DNA of 64,000 nucleotides from Lewinellaceae bacterium (GCA_020636135.1 JACJYK010000001.1:1226501-1290500), one strand, 5' to 3'; positions 1 to 10,300 are shown, counted from the stretch's first letter. A program made the numbers and translations. The notes: a model not told the origin generated them from the letters alone.

Positions 1-690
1 TATTGGGTCTTGTATCTGGTGTTTGCCGGCATTAATTATTCCAGGAAATACAAACAGAAAGAATTGGAGCTTATCCGACTGGAAGCCCAGCGCAACCAAT
101 CCCAGTTGAATGCCTTGCGCCTGCAGCTTCAGCCTCATTTTCTGTTTAACACCTTAAATACGATTTCTTCCCTGGTGGACATCGAGCCAAAAGATGCCCA
201 GACTATGATCCGCAAGCTGGGTGATCTGTTAAGAGGTTTGCTGGCAACTCATGAGAATCACCTGATCCCCTTTGAAAAGGAGATGGAATTCGTGCGTAAC
301 TATTTGGACATTGAGCAGGTTCGTTTTAACGATAGGCTAAAGATTGACTATGAGATAGATCAAGGTACAAACAGAGTGCTCGTGCCGGCATTTATATTAC
401 AACCCCTGATGGAGAATGCTCTTAAGCATGGATTTTCGGGTAAACTGGAATCCTGCACTATCCGTGTTTCAGCCAGGTGGTGCGAAGAGGATATGCTGTG
501 TCTAAAAGTTGAAGATGACGGGCATGGCACCAATGCAGAACCTGGCGAATTACTCCAAAAGGGAATTGGGCTGCGCAACGTAAAAGAACGGCTTGAACTG
601 ATCTACCAGGACCAGGCCAGCCTGCGCGTTTCTAATCCAGAACAACCGGGCTTCATGGTAACGATAGTCCTTCCTAAAAAAATGGCATGA
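1..690 (+). CDS. LytS-type sensor histidine kinase, C-terminal part (cut by window start)
   Basis: The reading frame is open to the first base, so the gene begins before the window; the TTG at 10 is only an internal codon. What remains is a short juxtamembrane helix rich in Lys, Glu and Gln, then a His_kinase domain (PF06580 type) with the phospho-acceptor motif LQPHFLFNTLN near base 130, then an HATPase domain with the N box MENALKHGF (about 410-435) and G-box residues DDGHGT and GIGLRNVKERL. Proteins of this family phosphorylate LytTR response regulators, and such a regulator starts one base after the stop codon. The missing N-terminus probably carries membrane segments: the first visible residues (YWVLYLVFAG) are hydrophobic. 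Confidence 0.9.
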   Translation, partial: YWVLYLVFAGINYSRKYKQKELELIRLEAQRNQSQLNALRLQLQPHFLFNTLNTISSLVDIEPKDAQTMIRKLGDLLRGLLATHENHLIPFEKEMEFVRNYLDIEQVRFNDRLKIDYEIDQGTNRVLVPAFILQPLMENALKHGFSGKLESCTIRVSARWCEEDMLCLKVEDDGHGTNAEPGELLQKGIGLRNVKERLELIYQDQASLRVSNPEQPGFMVTIVLPKKMA

Positions 691-691
691 C

Positions 692-1450
692 ATGGAACGG
701 ATAAGGACTCTTGTCATTGATGACGAACCGCTGGCCCGGGCCAGGATCATACGTTTGTTATCAATGTATCCGGAGGCAGATCTGATTGGTGAAGCGCGGA
801 ATGGCAAAGAAGCGATTCTGCAGATGCGTGAACACCAGCCGGATTTGATATTCCTGGATATCCACATGCCTGATTTAAACGGCTTTGAAGTTCTTGAAAT
901 GCGTGGGGACGCATCCAGGCCATTCATCATTTTTGTGACAGCCTACGATCAGTACGCTGTTCAGGCTTTTGCAGTTCAGGCCATTGACTATCTGCTTAAA
1001 CCTTATGATGACCAGCGATTTGCCAGGGCCTATGACCATGCCAGGCATCAGATACTGCTCAACCGGCACAAAAATAAAGTACCTGTTGAGGCATCGCCTA
1101 ACCAGGCTGGAACAGACCAGGCAACATTTATTGTGAAAGGCGCCCATGGTATTGACAAAACCCTCCGGTACGACGGTGTGATCGGTATCCGGGCAGATGG
1201 TAATTACCTGCATGTCCACACCCTGGATACCCGGTACCTGGTTCGGATGACGCTGGCCGAAATGATCGAAAGATTGCCGGACCGGATGTTTTTACGCATT
1301 CATCGCTCCTTTGTAGTCAACCGGTTGCATATCTCCCAGGTCCATTATTACGGGAACAATACCTATCGTTTCCTGCTTTCCAACCAGATGTCCTGGTGCT
1401 CAAGCCGTGGCCATAAGCCAGAAATAATGGCTTACCTGAATGAAAGCTGA
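692..1450 (+). CDS. LytTR-family response regulator
   Basis: 252 residues. Residues 1-120 form a receiver domain with acidic residues D10, D11 and E12, phospho-acceptor D56 in LIFLDIHMP, the switch Thr in FVTAYDQYA and the conserved Lys in DYLLKPYD. Residues about 140-245 form a LytTR DNA-binding domain (IRADGNYLHVHT, FLRIHRSFVVN). It lies one base downstream of the kinase gene, so the two are almost certainly co-transcribed and form a two-component pair. LytTR regulators bind direct repeats upstream of their targets. No target is obvious here, and the gene is followed by convergent genes only 22 bases away with no clear terminator. Confidence 0.93.
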   Translation: MERIRTLVIDDEPLARARIIRLLSMYPEADLIGEARNGKEAILQMREHQPDLIFLDIHMPDLNGFEVLEMRGDASRPFIIFVTAYDQYAVQAFAVQAIDYLLKPYDDQRFARAYDHARHQILLNRHKNKVPVEASPNQAGTDQATFIVKGAHGIDKTLRYDGVIGIRADGNYLHVHTLDTRYLVRMTLAEMIERLPDRMFLRIHRSFVVNRLHISQVHYYGNNTYRFLLSNQMSWCSSRGHKPEIMAYLNES

Positions 1451-1472
1451 GATGCCGATCAGTGTGATTCTT

Positions 1473-2051
1473 TTACTTGGGAAATAGTTGTTGTTCGATG
1501 AGCTCACAAATGATGTGTCCGATGAGGATATGGCTTTCCTGGATCCTGGGAGTGTCCTGGGAAGGTACGTTGATAAGGTTGGTCGATAGGGCTTTCAGTT
1601 TGCCGCCGCTTTCTCCGGTCATCCCGATGGTTACGATCGATCGCTTTTGAGCTTCCTCAAATGCCCGCAGGATATTCGGTGAATTGCCTGAGGTACTTAA
1701 ACCGAATAATACATCTCCCGGCCGTCCTTTAGCCCGTACCAGGCGCGCATAGACTTCTTCGAACGAATAATCATTCGCCACTGCGGTGAGATACGAGGTG
1801 TTTACGTGCAGGGCTTCCGCAAAGAGGGGCTCCCGGTCTAGGTAGAATCTGCCGGACAGTTCTGCCGCCAAATGCTGGGCATCTGCAGCGCTGCCTCCAT
1901 TACCACAGAACCATATCCTGCCATCCCTGGTCAGGGCAGAAGTACACACATCAATGGTTTGATTGATACGATCCATCAGTCCGGGATCCTGGAGCAGTTG
2001 CTCTTTAACCCGGATGCTTTCCTTGATGATGGCTGGAATGCGTCCTTTCAT
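1473..2051 (-). CDS. gmhA: SIS-domain phosphoheptose isomerase-like protein
   Basis: 192 residues, the normal length for GmhA (sedoheptulose-7-phosphate isomerase), the first enzyme of ADP-heptose synthesis for lipopolysaccharide core and surface glycans. The SIS fold is clear: CGNGGSAADAQHLAAEL near residues 49-65, the phosphate-binding STSGNSPN near 118-125, and the C-terminal ESHILIGHIICELIE helix typical of GmhA/DiaA proteins. The start codon overlaps the stop of the upstream glycosyltransferase by four bases (ATGA), indicating translational coupling and a shared role in surface polysaccharide assembly. Other SIS isomerases such as DiaA look alike, so the heptose substrate is inferred from family resemblance and the glycosyltransferase neighbour. 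Confidence 0.8.
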   Translation of the reverse strand: MKGRIPAIIKESIRVKEQLLQDPGLMDRINQTIDVCTSALTRDGRIWFCGNGGSAADAQHLAAELSGRFYLDREPLFAEALHVNTSYLTAVANDYSFEEVYARLVRAKGRPGDVLFGLSTSGNSPNILRAFEEAQKRSIVTIGMTGESGGKLKALSTNLINVPSQDTPRIQESHILIGHIICELIEQQLFPK

Positions 2052-3265
2052 GGCTTGGATTTTGAAGATAAAGTTCCCGGTCGTTCAATGCATTCGAAGA
2101 AGGCAGACCAGGAATAGTGTGGTTTGATGGACTGGATATGCCGGGTAAAGTCAGCCTGGTGATTCTCCTCGAAATAGATTTTCATAGCATCACCGATGGA
2201 TACAGGATTAGTATCCACGACGAGTCCACCCTGCCGGTCGCCGATGATTTCCGGTAGTCCGCCAACCCGCGTTACGACCATTGGTTTTTCGAAAAAAATG
2301 GCAAGTTGGGAGATACCACTTTGAGTCGCCGAACGGTAAGGCTGGGCGACCAGGTCGACCGCACTGAAATAGTATTTAACGCGATCATCCGGAATGAATT
2401 CGGTATGCTCTACCACCACTTCAGGATGTGGAAGTGACTGGATCAGGGTCTGGTATTCTTCCCTGGGCTCATAATATTCTCCGGCGATCAGCAGACGTAT
2501 TTTGTTTTGCAAAAAATAGGGGTCTTTCATAGCCAGGATTAATAGATCCAGCCCCTTGTATTTGCGGATAAAACCGAAATAGAGGATGTAGCGGTAATCC
2601 GCATCAAGATGTATGGCGGCCAATGCTGTATTGCGATCTACCGGATCCCCATAGTTGTCATAGATGGGGTGGGGATGATAACGAACCGGTTTCGTTTTGG
2701 TGAAGAGTCGCATCTGTTCTTCCACGGACCTGGACATAACTACGAAATCATCGGTCGCCCGGACAAACAACCTGGTAAAGGCCTGATCAAAAGGTCTTTT
2801 CTCATGAGGGATGATGTTGTGTACGATGCCGGTGATCGTGGTAATCCCTGACCTTTTGGCCAGGCGGGCAATCACAGCGAAACAGAATCCGAAGAAAGGA
2901 AGCCAGTAATTGATCAGTACGCGAGTGGCTTTCTTTTTACGGATGTAAAGGCCGGTGCGTATCCAGCTCAATGGATTAAGCGCATGGATCATCCTGCGAA
3001 TCGGGATGGTCGTTGGGTTTGGGCCTGTATTGTACTGGCTGGTACCGGGAAACAGGAATCCCGGATACTGAAGCGTAAAAGTTATGATTTCTACCGTATA
3101 GTCGTGTTTACGGTATTCTTCACCCAGCCTGTGTATAAAGGATGCTATACCTCCCCGGTAGGGGTAAGCCGGCCCAACTAAAATGATATGAGGTTTTACT
3201 TCCAAATGCGCGTGTTGTGTTGTATTACCCAGGGCCCAGCAGACCCTTACATTGGGCTTGGGCAA
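2048..3265 (-). CDS. GT4-family glycosyltransferase
   Basis: About 405 residues with a GT-B fold. The N-terminal Rossmann domain begins HIILVGPAYPYRGGIASFIHRL, where the Gly-rich loop of GT4 enzymes is clear. The C-terminal domain holds YILYFGFIRKYKGLDLLI and the nucleotide-sugar-binding region PYRSATQSGISQLAIFFEKPMVVT with GGLPEII. It probably transfers a sugar from a nucleotide donor to a lipid or glycan acceptor on the inner face of the membrane. The first 20 residues do not resemble the family, so the true start may be the TTG at 3205, just before EVKPHIILVG. It is the first gene of a two-gene operon with the gmhA-like gene. Donor and acceptor cannot be read from the sequence. Confidence 0.85.
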   Translation of the reverse strand: MPKPNVRVCWALGNTTQHAHLEVKPHIILVGPAYPYRGGIASFIHRLGEEYRKHDYTVEIITFTLQYPGFLFPGTSQYNTGPNPTTIPIRRMIHALNPLSWIRTGLYIRKKKATRVLINYWLPFFGFCFAVIARLAKRSGITTITGIVHNIIPHEKRPFDQAFTRLFVRATDDFVVMSRSVEEQMRLFTKTKPVRYHPHPIYDNYGDPVDRNTALAAIHLDADYRYILYFGFIRKYKGLDLLILAMKDPYFLQNKIRLLIAGEYYEPREEYQTLIQSLPHPEVVVEHTEFIPDDRVKYYFSAVDLVAQPYRSATQSGISQLAIFFEKPMVVTRVGGLPEIIGDRQGGLVVDTNPVSIGDAMKIYFEENHQADFTRHIQSIKPHYSWSAFFECIERPGTLSSKSKP

Positions 3266-3408
3266 AGCTAAGGAATTGGTTTATTTCAGCCATCTTCTGA
3301 GGGTTAACATCATAGGAATTACAGTCCACCACAGAAAAGGTCCATTCATCACTATCGGCTGACTGAAGACATCAAGCAAACTTAACTTTCAGTAGAAAAC
3401 CTGACAAA

Positions 3409-4671
3409 ATGAAATGTATATTGACTTGTTTGATTGCCGCCCTGACGCAATTTACGGTCGCACAAACCCAATTAACGGTAACTCCTGACGTAAGTCCTGC
3501 TGCTTCGGTTATGCAACAAATCGGGCTTACCCAGATTCGGGTGGATTACCATCGCCCGGCTGTGAATGGCCGCACCATCTGGGGTGGGCTGGTACCTTAC
3601 GGCCAGGTCTGGAGGGGCGGGGCGAATGAAAATACCGTCATTAACTTTTCGACACCGGTAAAGATCAATGGTAAAACGCTGGATGCCGGAAGTTATGGCC
3701 TGCACTTTTTGGTGGAGGAAAAATCCGTTACCGCCATCTTTTCCAGCAACAGCACATCCTGGGGTAGCTTTAGTTACGATCCCACAGAGGATGCACTACG
3801 AGTGAGTGCAGCGTTGGCCCCGGTGGAACAACCGCGCGAACGATTGGAGTATCAATTTGAAGACCTGACTCCGGAAGCGGTGAACTGTGCAGTCACCTGG
3901 AGCGATAAAGCCATTGTTTTTCAGATTGCCGTGGACGTGGATGAAACAGTGGTCGCCAGTCTGACGGAGCAATTAAGGAGTAAACCGGGATGGACCTGGC
4001 AGGGATGGTATGAGGCGGCTGGTTATTGCCTCAGTAATAATACACACCTGGACCAGGGGTTGACCTGGGCGACCCGGTCCGTATTTATAGCTCCCAACGC
4101 GCAAAACATCCTTCGCAAGGCACAGCTCACCAGCAGGGTGAAAGGAATGACCGGCGAATCTGCAGTTGCTGCCGAGATGGAATCCATTCAGCAAGATCTG
4201 TCACGGGGCAATGTGACCTGGAAGGAATACAGTGCGGCTGCAAATTATGCCTTGAGAATGGATCAGCTGGACCAGGCAATCCGGTGGGCAGATGCAGCCA
4301 TCGACCAGGGGGGAGGTATGAACCCATCCATGGTCAAGGTGAATATTCTGACCAGGCAAGGCCAGCGTATGGAGGCAGAAAACCTGCGATCAAATGCTAT
4401 TGCGATGGGATCCAATCAGGAATTAAATACCTATGGGTATCAACTTTTATACGCCGGGAAGAGTGTCGAAGCCATACGCATCTTCGAAGCCAATGTTGCC
4501 AAAAACGCAGATGACCCCAATGTATGGGACAGCCTGGCAGAAGGATATATTACCAATGGAGAAAAGGAGAAAGCAATATCCGCTCTGAAAAAATGTCTGA
4601 GCATGAACCCTCCTGCCAATTTAAAAACGCACGCTGAAGCACTTCTGCAGCAGGCAGAATCAAATGAATAG
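3409..4671 (+). CDS. Secreted DUF2911 protein with C-terminal TPR repeats
   Basis: 420 residues. A signal peptide ends near residue 18 (FTVAQTQ). Residues about 25-185 are a DUF2911 domain, a family of unknown function common in Bacteroidota, recognisable by VDYHRPAVNGRTIWGGLVPYG, WRGGANENTVI and DAGSYGLHFL. The second half contains alpha-helical TPR-like repeats (residues about 200-415; for example DPNVWDSLAEGYITNGEKEKAISAL is a canonical TPR hairpin). It is probably periplasmic or surface-exposed. It stands alone: the upstream gene is divergent and a terminator follows. A weak -7-like box TAACTTTC lies at 3383-3390, with no convincing -33 partner. Function is not known. Confidence 0.85.
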   Translation: MKCILTCLIAALTQFTVAQTQLTVTPDVSPAASVMQQIGLTQIRVDYHRPAVNGRTIWGGLVPYGQVWRGGANENTVINFSTPVKINGKTLDAGSYGLHFLVEEKSVTAIFSSNSTSWGSFSYDPTEDALRVSAALAPVEQPRERLEYQFEDLTPEAVNCAVTWSDKAIVFQIAVDVDETVVASLTEQLRSKPGWTWQGWYEAAGYCLSNNTHLDQGLTWATRSVFIAPNAQNILRKAQLTSRVKGMTGESAVAAEMESIQQDLSRGNVTWKEYSAAANYALRMDQLDQAIRWADAAIDQGGGMNPSMVKVNILTRQGQRMEAENLRSNAIAMGSNQELNTYGYQLLYAGKSVEAIRIFEANVAKNADDPNVWDSLAEGYITNGEKEKAISALKKCLSMNPPANLKTHAEALLQQAESNE

Positions 4672-4697
4672 CCCGCTAGACCTGACTTAAAACGATG

Positions 4698-4735
4698 AAA
4701 GGTCCTCCTGGTGACGGGAGGGCCTTTTTGTTTTA
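4698..4735 (+). terminator. Rho-independent terminator
   Basis: An 11-base stem, AAAGGTCCTCC pairing with GGAGGGCCTTT through one G-T wobble, and a short loop, followed by TTGTTTTATTT. It lies 27 bases after the stop of the DUF2911/TPR gene. Confidence 0.85.
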
Positions 4736-4974
4736 TTTCTAATACGAACCCCAAAGATTGATCCCCCACTTTTGATTCAACCTCAGCAAAGACACAGACT
4801 GGAGGGTAGCCGGAACCTGTATGAGGGCGAAATGATTATGACCTAAGCTCTTCCTAATTCATGAAGAAATCTTCATATATTGCCCTGGATTTTATATTTC
4901 ATATTCTGTTTTTTTATATACCTAATAAGAAAAAACTATCTTGCAGCGTCCAAACGGATTAAAGCCATCATGAG
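4736..4974. other. Intergenic region before thyA
   Basis: With the terminator this makes a 303-base gap. Bases 4861-4940 are very AT-rich. TATCTTGC at 4937-4944 resembles the Bacteroidota -7 box (TAnnTTTG) with two mismatches, and I see no matching -33 element, so it is only a weak promoter candidate for thyA. On the minus strand 4739-4858 keeps an open frame of 39 codons with no start codon, ending LNQKWGINLWGSY; it could be a gene remnant or chance. Confidence 0.4.
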
Positions 4975-5769
4975 ATGAAAGCCTACCAGGATCTATTACG
5001 ACATATCTTGGCTGACGGTGTTGTCAAAACCGATCGGACCGGCACGGGGACCATCAGCGTCTTCGGTCATCAGATGCGCTTTAACCTTGCGGACGGGTTC
5101 CCCATGCTGACCACTAAAAAATTACATCTTAAGTCGATCATCTACGAATTGCTTTGGTTCTTGCAGGGAGATACCAATGTGGGCTATCTGCAGGAACATG
5201 GTGTACGGATCTGGAATGAGTGGGCGGATGAGGCTGGAGAGCTGGGACCGGTATATGGAAAACAATGGCGTAGTTGGGAATCTCCGGACGGTAAAACGAT
5301 CGACCAGATCTCTAGGGCTGTCGAATTGATTATAAATAATCCGGACTCGCGGCGGATCCTGGTCAGTGCCTGGAACGTAGGGGAATTGGATCAGATGGCT
5401 TTAACGCCCTGTCATGCCCTGTTCCAGTTTTATGTTGCGGATGGGAAGTTATCCTGTCAATTGTATCAACGCAGTGCTGACGTCTTTCTTGGGGTACCAT
5501 TTAATATTGCATCCTACGCGTTGTTAACGATGATGATGGCGCAGGTGTGCGATCTTGAACCCGGTGATTTCGTCCATACTTTTGGTGATGCCCATCTGTA
5601 TTCCAATCATTTGGAGCAGGCACGCCTTCAATTGGAGCGGGAGCCAAGAATGCTTCCGAAAATGATCATAAATCCAACTGTGCGTTCAATTTTTGATTTT
5701 TCGTTTGATGATTTTTCATTGATCGATTATCATCCGTACCCGCATATCAGAGCGGAAGTGTCGGTATAA
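4975..5769 (+). CDS. thyA: Thymidylate synthase
   Basis: 264 residues, exactly the length of Escherichia coli ThyA. It methylates dUMP to dTMP using methylenetetrahydrofolate in the cytosol. Visible family landmarks are the N-terminal KTDRTGTGTISVFGHQMRF phosphate-binding loop, WNEWADEAGELGPVYGKQWR, the active-site Cys in LTPCHALFQFYV near residue 146, QLYQRSADVFLGVPFNIASY, and the C-terminal DYHPYPHIRAEVSV. In many genomes thyA is followed by folA (dihydrofolate reductase); here the next gene belongs to the respiratory operon and has its own promoter, so thyA is probably monocistronic. Confidence 0.98.
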   Translation: MKAYQDLLRHILADGVVKTDRTGTGTISVFGHQMRFNLADGFPMLTTKKLHLKSIIYELLWFLQGDTNVGYLQEHGVRIWNEWADEAGELGPVYGKQWRSWESPDGKTIDQISRAVELIINNPDSRRILVSAWNVGELDQMALTPCHALFQFYVADGKLSCQLYQRSADVFLGVPFNIASYALLTMMMAQVCDLEPGDFVHTFGDAHLYSNHLEQARLQLEREPRMLPKMIINPTVRSIFDFSFDDFSLIDYHPYPHIRAEVSV

Positions 5770-5821
5770 ATGGTGTCATAATTTAGATAGAGTCTAAATA
5801 GATAGAGCTTAAGTGGATTTA

Positions 5822-5852
5822 TTGTAAACTATAGGACCGCTCGTTATTTTTG
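5822..5852 (+). promoter_or_regulatory. Promoter of the ACIII/cytochrome oxidase operon
   Basis: TTG at 5822-5824, a 20-base spacer, then TATTTTTG at 5845-5852, an exact match to the Bacteroidota housekeeping -7 consensus TAnnTTTG with ideal spacing. Transcription would start near 5858-5860, leaving a leader of about 70 bases before actA. Confidence 0.75.
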
Positions 5853-5931
5853 CGCGGGTTTTTAACAGAGGGTTAACATTTTTGAATACCTCATCGTAGA
5901 AAACATTGAAAGGCTGAAATTTTCTAAAAAT

Positions 5932-7338
5932 ATGAAGATCAACATGCGTCGCCTGGTTTTAAGCAGCCTGGGCTTCTTTTTTGCCCTGGCCTTGTTCGCC
6001 CAGGATAACATCGAAGAGGGTAAGAACCTCTTCCGGACCAATTGTGCGGCATGCCACAACAAGAACATGAAGGACAAACTCACAGGTCCTGCATTGGGTG
6101 GTGTTGAAGACCGCTGGCCCAGTAAAGAAGATTTGCATGCCTGGGTCCGTAATTCTCAAAAGTTGATCGCAGATGGTAATCCACGTGCTGTCGAGATCTG
6201 GAAAGAATACAGCCCGGTGGTAATGCAGTCATTTGAGAATTTAACAGATGCTCAGATCGACAATATATTGGCCTACGTCAATGATGTATATACCGGTGCA
6301 TCCGCCGCTGCGCAGACAACTGCTACCGGACAGGAAGGCGTGCCGGTAGAATCTCATTCTAAAAATTACATCTATTACATTCTATTGGTTGCCCTGGTTT
6401 TCCTGGCCCTGATGATGAGTCGCGTCATCCTGAATACCCGCGGAATCGTCAACGCGGAATCTACCGGAGAGGTACCCGTGAAGCATTCCATGTGGAGTAT
6501 GTTCACCAACCGGACCGTGATCGGGTTTGCCATTTTCGCATTGATCGTTTTAGGCAGTTATACTACCGTCAAGAATGGTGTAGCACTGGGCCGTCAGCAG
6601 AACTACGCTCCGGACCAACCCATCAAGTTTTCACATGCCACTCATGCCGGACTCAACAAGATCGACTGCCAGTACTGTCACGACGGCGCACGCCGCTCCA
6701 AGCACTCCATCATTCCGGCTACCAACACCTGTATGAATTGCCACCGGGCTATTAAGAATGGTAGCACCTATGGGACTGCAGAATTGACCAAGATCTTTGT
6801 AGCTGCCGGATTTGACCCGAATACGGACACCTATATTGATAACTACGAATCCCTGACCAATGATGAGATTGCCGCCATCTATAAAAAATGGATCGGCAAC
6901 CAGTACATGGAAAGTGAAGGAGTGGCCTCACTGGATGTGGATGGTACCCGCACGGTCGAAGAGCAGTGGACCAATATCGAAGAATCCATGACCAGCGATA
7001 CCAAACCCACATTACAGGGTCCGATTGAATGGGTTCGCATTCACGCACTGCCCGATCACGTCTTTTTCAGCCACCAGCAGCACGTGACTGTAGGCAAACT
7101 GCAATGCCAGCAATGCCATGGCAAGGTTGAAGAAATGGAGAAAGTGCGTCAGTACTCCACCCTGTCCATGGGTTGGTGCGTCAATTGCCACCGCCAGACA
7201 GAAGTCTCAAGCTTTGGTGATAATAACTATTACCTGGATTCCTACAAGAAATACCACGATGATCTGGAAGCTGGTAAGCGGACCGGAGTCACGGTAGAAG
7301 ACATCGGAGGAACCGAATGTCAGAAATGCCACTATTAA
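5932..7338 (+). CDS. actA: Alternative complex III multiheme cytochrome subunit ActA, with extra N-terminal cytochrome c domain
   Basis: 468 residues. ActA carries the c-type hemes that take electrons from the iron-sulfur arm of ACIII to the terminal oxidase. A signal peptide ends near residue 23 (FAQDN). Six CxxCH heme sites are present: CAACH 38-42, CQYCH 246-250, CMNCH 267-271, CQQCH 392-396, CVNCH 416-420 and CQKCH 463-467. The last five make the pentaheme domain typical of ActA. The first sits in a separate class I cytochrome c domain (about 28-120), joined by hydrophobic segments near 147-165 and 197-212. The best-studied ActA, from Rhodothermus, is pentaheme, so the N-terminal domain is a sixth heme carrier. 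First gene of the respiratory operon, 41 bases before actB. Confidence 0.93.
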   Translation: MKINMRRLVLSSLGFFFALALFAQDNIEEGKNLFRTNCAACHNKNMKDKLTGPALGGVEDRWPSKEDLHAWVRNSQKLIADGNPRAVEIWKEYSPVVMQSFENLTDAQIDNILAYVNDVYTGASAAAQTTATGQEGVPVESHSKNYIYYILLVALVFLALMMSRVILNTRGIVNAESTGEVPVKHSMWSMFTNRTVIGFAIFALIVLGSYTTVKNGVALGRQQNYAPDQPIKFSHATHAGLNKIDCQYCHDGARRSKHSIIPATNTCMNCHRAIKNGSTYGTAELTKIFVAAGFDPNTDTYIDNYESLTNDEIAAIYKKWIGNQYMESEGVASLDVDGTRTVEEQWTNIEESMTSDTKPTLQGPIEWVRIHALPDHVFFSHQQHVTVGKLQCQQCHGKVEEMEKVRQYSTLSMGWCVNCHRQTEVSSFGDNNYYLDSYKKYHDDLEAGKRTGVTVEDIGGTECQKCHY

Positions 7339-7379
7339 TTCGATAAAATAAGATTTGTAAGCAGCATATAACTTGCTTT

Positions 7380-10300
7380 ATGAAAGACAATAAAGTAGCC
7401 ATCTGGATCGGACAAAAGGACCTCAATCACGATCCGAAATTTTTAGAGGAGGCCGGCAATGAATTTGCCCGTATTCCTCTGGATAAGATGGCGGAATCGT
7501 CCTCACTGGAACATGTGGGAGCTACACGACGGGATTTTCTGAAATACCTTGGATTCGGATTGGGAGCTGCCACCGTTGCCGCAGCCTGTGAAATACCGGT
7601 TCGTAAAGCCATCCCATATGTCGTAAAGCCGGATGCCATCGTTCCCGGAGTAGCTAATTACTACGCCAGCTCCTTTGTTAAAGGCGGTGACTATTGTGCC
7701 GTCCTGGTAAAAACCAGGGAAGGACGTCCGATCAAGATAGAAGGCAATGACCTTTCTCCGGTCACCATGGGTGGAACTTCAGCTAGAGCCCAGGCCACCG
7801 TCCTGGAACTCTATGATGTGAACCGCATCAAAGGCCCCGGACGCATTAGCGACGGTGACGTCATTGATGGTAGCTGGGCAGCCATTGATAAAGAAGTTAC
7901 GGGTGCTTTGCGGCCGGAATCCAAAGTCCGCATATTATCCAACACCATATTAAGTCCGGCGTTGCATGCCTCCATCGCAGAATTTACAACTGCATATCCC
8001 AATACGAAACTGGTTCAGTACGATCCCGTTTCTTCTGCAGCCATGCTCATCGCGAATGAGCAGCAATTCGGAATGAAAACAGTGCCGGATTACCATTTCG
8101 ACGGCGCCAAGGTCATTGTGGGGATTGAAGCGGACTTCCTCGGAACCTGGATCTCACCCATCGAATATGCTAAAGGCTACGTGAAAAATCGCAGGATTGA
8201 ACACGAAGAGCATGCTACCATGTCGCGCCACTATCACGTGGAATCGCATATGTCAATGACCGGTTCCAATGCCGATAACCGCGTGTTGGTGAAACCAAGT
8301 GAAATCGGTGCTGCCATCGCAGCACTGTACAACGAAATTGCTGCTCAAACCGGAGGCGCCAGGGCAAATGCCCCTGCCGGCCTGAATGAAAAAGCGACTG
8401 CTGCTATCAAAGCTGCAGCAAAAGACCTGCTGGCTAACAAAGGCACTTCCCTGGTGGTCAGCGGATCCAATCTGGTTGCCGAACAGCTTTTGATCAACCA
8501 GATCAACCTGCTGCTGGGCAACTATGGTAAAACCATCACCTTCGAACATGCCTCCAAACAACGTCAGGGTGACGAGAGAGATGTGGCCCGGTTAATTGAC
8601 GAAATGAAAGGTGGCCAGGTGGATGTCCTCATCCTCATGGGTGCCAATCCATCATTTGACCTTCCTCAGGCAGAAGCCTTTAACGCCGCACTGGAGCAGG
8701 TGCCTCTGAGAATTTCCATGAATTATCACGTGGATGAGACCACCGGACGCTGTCATTGGGCTGCTCCGGATCATCATATCCTGGAATCCTGGGGAGATGT
8801 CGAACCTAAGTCAGGTGTTTACAGCCTGATGCAACCGACCATCAACCCGCTTTTCGATACACGACAGGCAGGCCTCAGCCTTTTAACCTGGGCAAAGAGT
8901 GCGAAAATATCGGGTGGAGATCAGCCTTACCACGATTTCATTCAGCAGCTGTGGCAGGAAAATATGTTTCCGCATCAATCCGAATATTCTGTATTCCAGG
9001 CATTCTGGGATCATACCTTGCACAATGGCGTGTTTAGCGCCGGAGGAAACGCTGAACCCGCCTATAATGCGGTGGATGTCAGTGGATTACAGGTTCGCAA
9101 ACCGGCAGGCGAGGGGATGGAGTTATCCCTGTTTGAGACCGTAAATATGGGTGCCGGCCAATATTCAAACAACCCCTGGTTGCAGGAAATGCCGGATCCC
9201 GTCAGCCGTTGTGTATGGGGTAATTACCTCTCCGTACCGGTATCATTTGACGGATGGAAGACGATTGAAGGATTTGCCGGTTTAAAAGACGGTGACCTGG
9301 TAAACCTGACCTCCGGCGAGGCAACGCTCGAAGTACCGGTGATTCAGCAATTCGGACAGATGGACGATACGTTTGGAATTGCCCTGGGTTATGGAAGGAC
9401 TGCTGCCGGACGGTGCGGTAACGATATCGGAGTTAATGTCCAATCCCTGGTCCAGATCGATAACGGCCTGTTCCAATATTACCGTTCGGGAATCCAGGTG
9501 AGTGGCAAAGCCGGTCGTGAGGATCATTTTGCCTGTGTACAGTATCATCATACCATGGGCGTGAAGACCCTGGATAAGAATGGAGAAGAAATAAATGCTG
9601 ACGAAGCAGCACTGGCATCCGTATCGATTCCATTCTTCAAAAAGACACGTCGCGGATTCCAGGGAGCTTTGACCGACCGTTCCATTATCCACGGGACCCA
9701 CATCAATGATCTGGAGACCTTCCTGGAAGAACTTCATGAAGAACGGGAAGAGTTCCAATATCTGAATTCCCGGAGTTTGTATCCTGACTACTCAGACCAC
9801 TACAGCCGGGGTCACCACTGGGGTATGCACATTGACCTCAATGCTTGCATCGGTTGTGGAGCCTGTACAGTGGCATGTATGTCTGAAAACAATGTTCCGG
9901 TGGTCGGTAAACACAATGTCGCCCGCCATCAGGAGATGACCTGGCTGCGGATTGACCGCTATTTCTATGGGGATTTTGAGAACCCGAAGACGGTCTATCA
10001 GCCGATGATGTGTCAGCATTGCGATAATGCACCTTGTGAGAACGTATGTCCGGTGGATGCCACCAACCACAGCTCAGAAGGTTTGAATCAAATGATCTAT
10101 AACCGTTGTGTAGGTACGCGGTATTGTGCCAACAACTGTCCTTATAAAGTACGTCGCCTGAACTGGGCGGATTACACCACCGCTGACTTGTGGCCGATTA
10201 ACGAGCACAAGATCAATGAGGAAAAAGTACAGTTCTATGCCGATGATCTGACGCGTATGGTATTGAACCCGGATGTTACGGTGCGTAGCCGTGGTGTCAT

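Noticed and set aside
3205..3265. First 20 residues of the glycosyltransferase
   Set aside because: They may not be translated, because the TTG at 3205 fits the family better; I kept the ATG-started version and noted the doubt.
9282..9758. Long minus-strand frames inside actB and similar frames inside other large genes
   Set aside because: They lie opposite well-supported genes, have no family features and no regulatory signals, so they are shadows of the coding strand.
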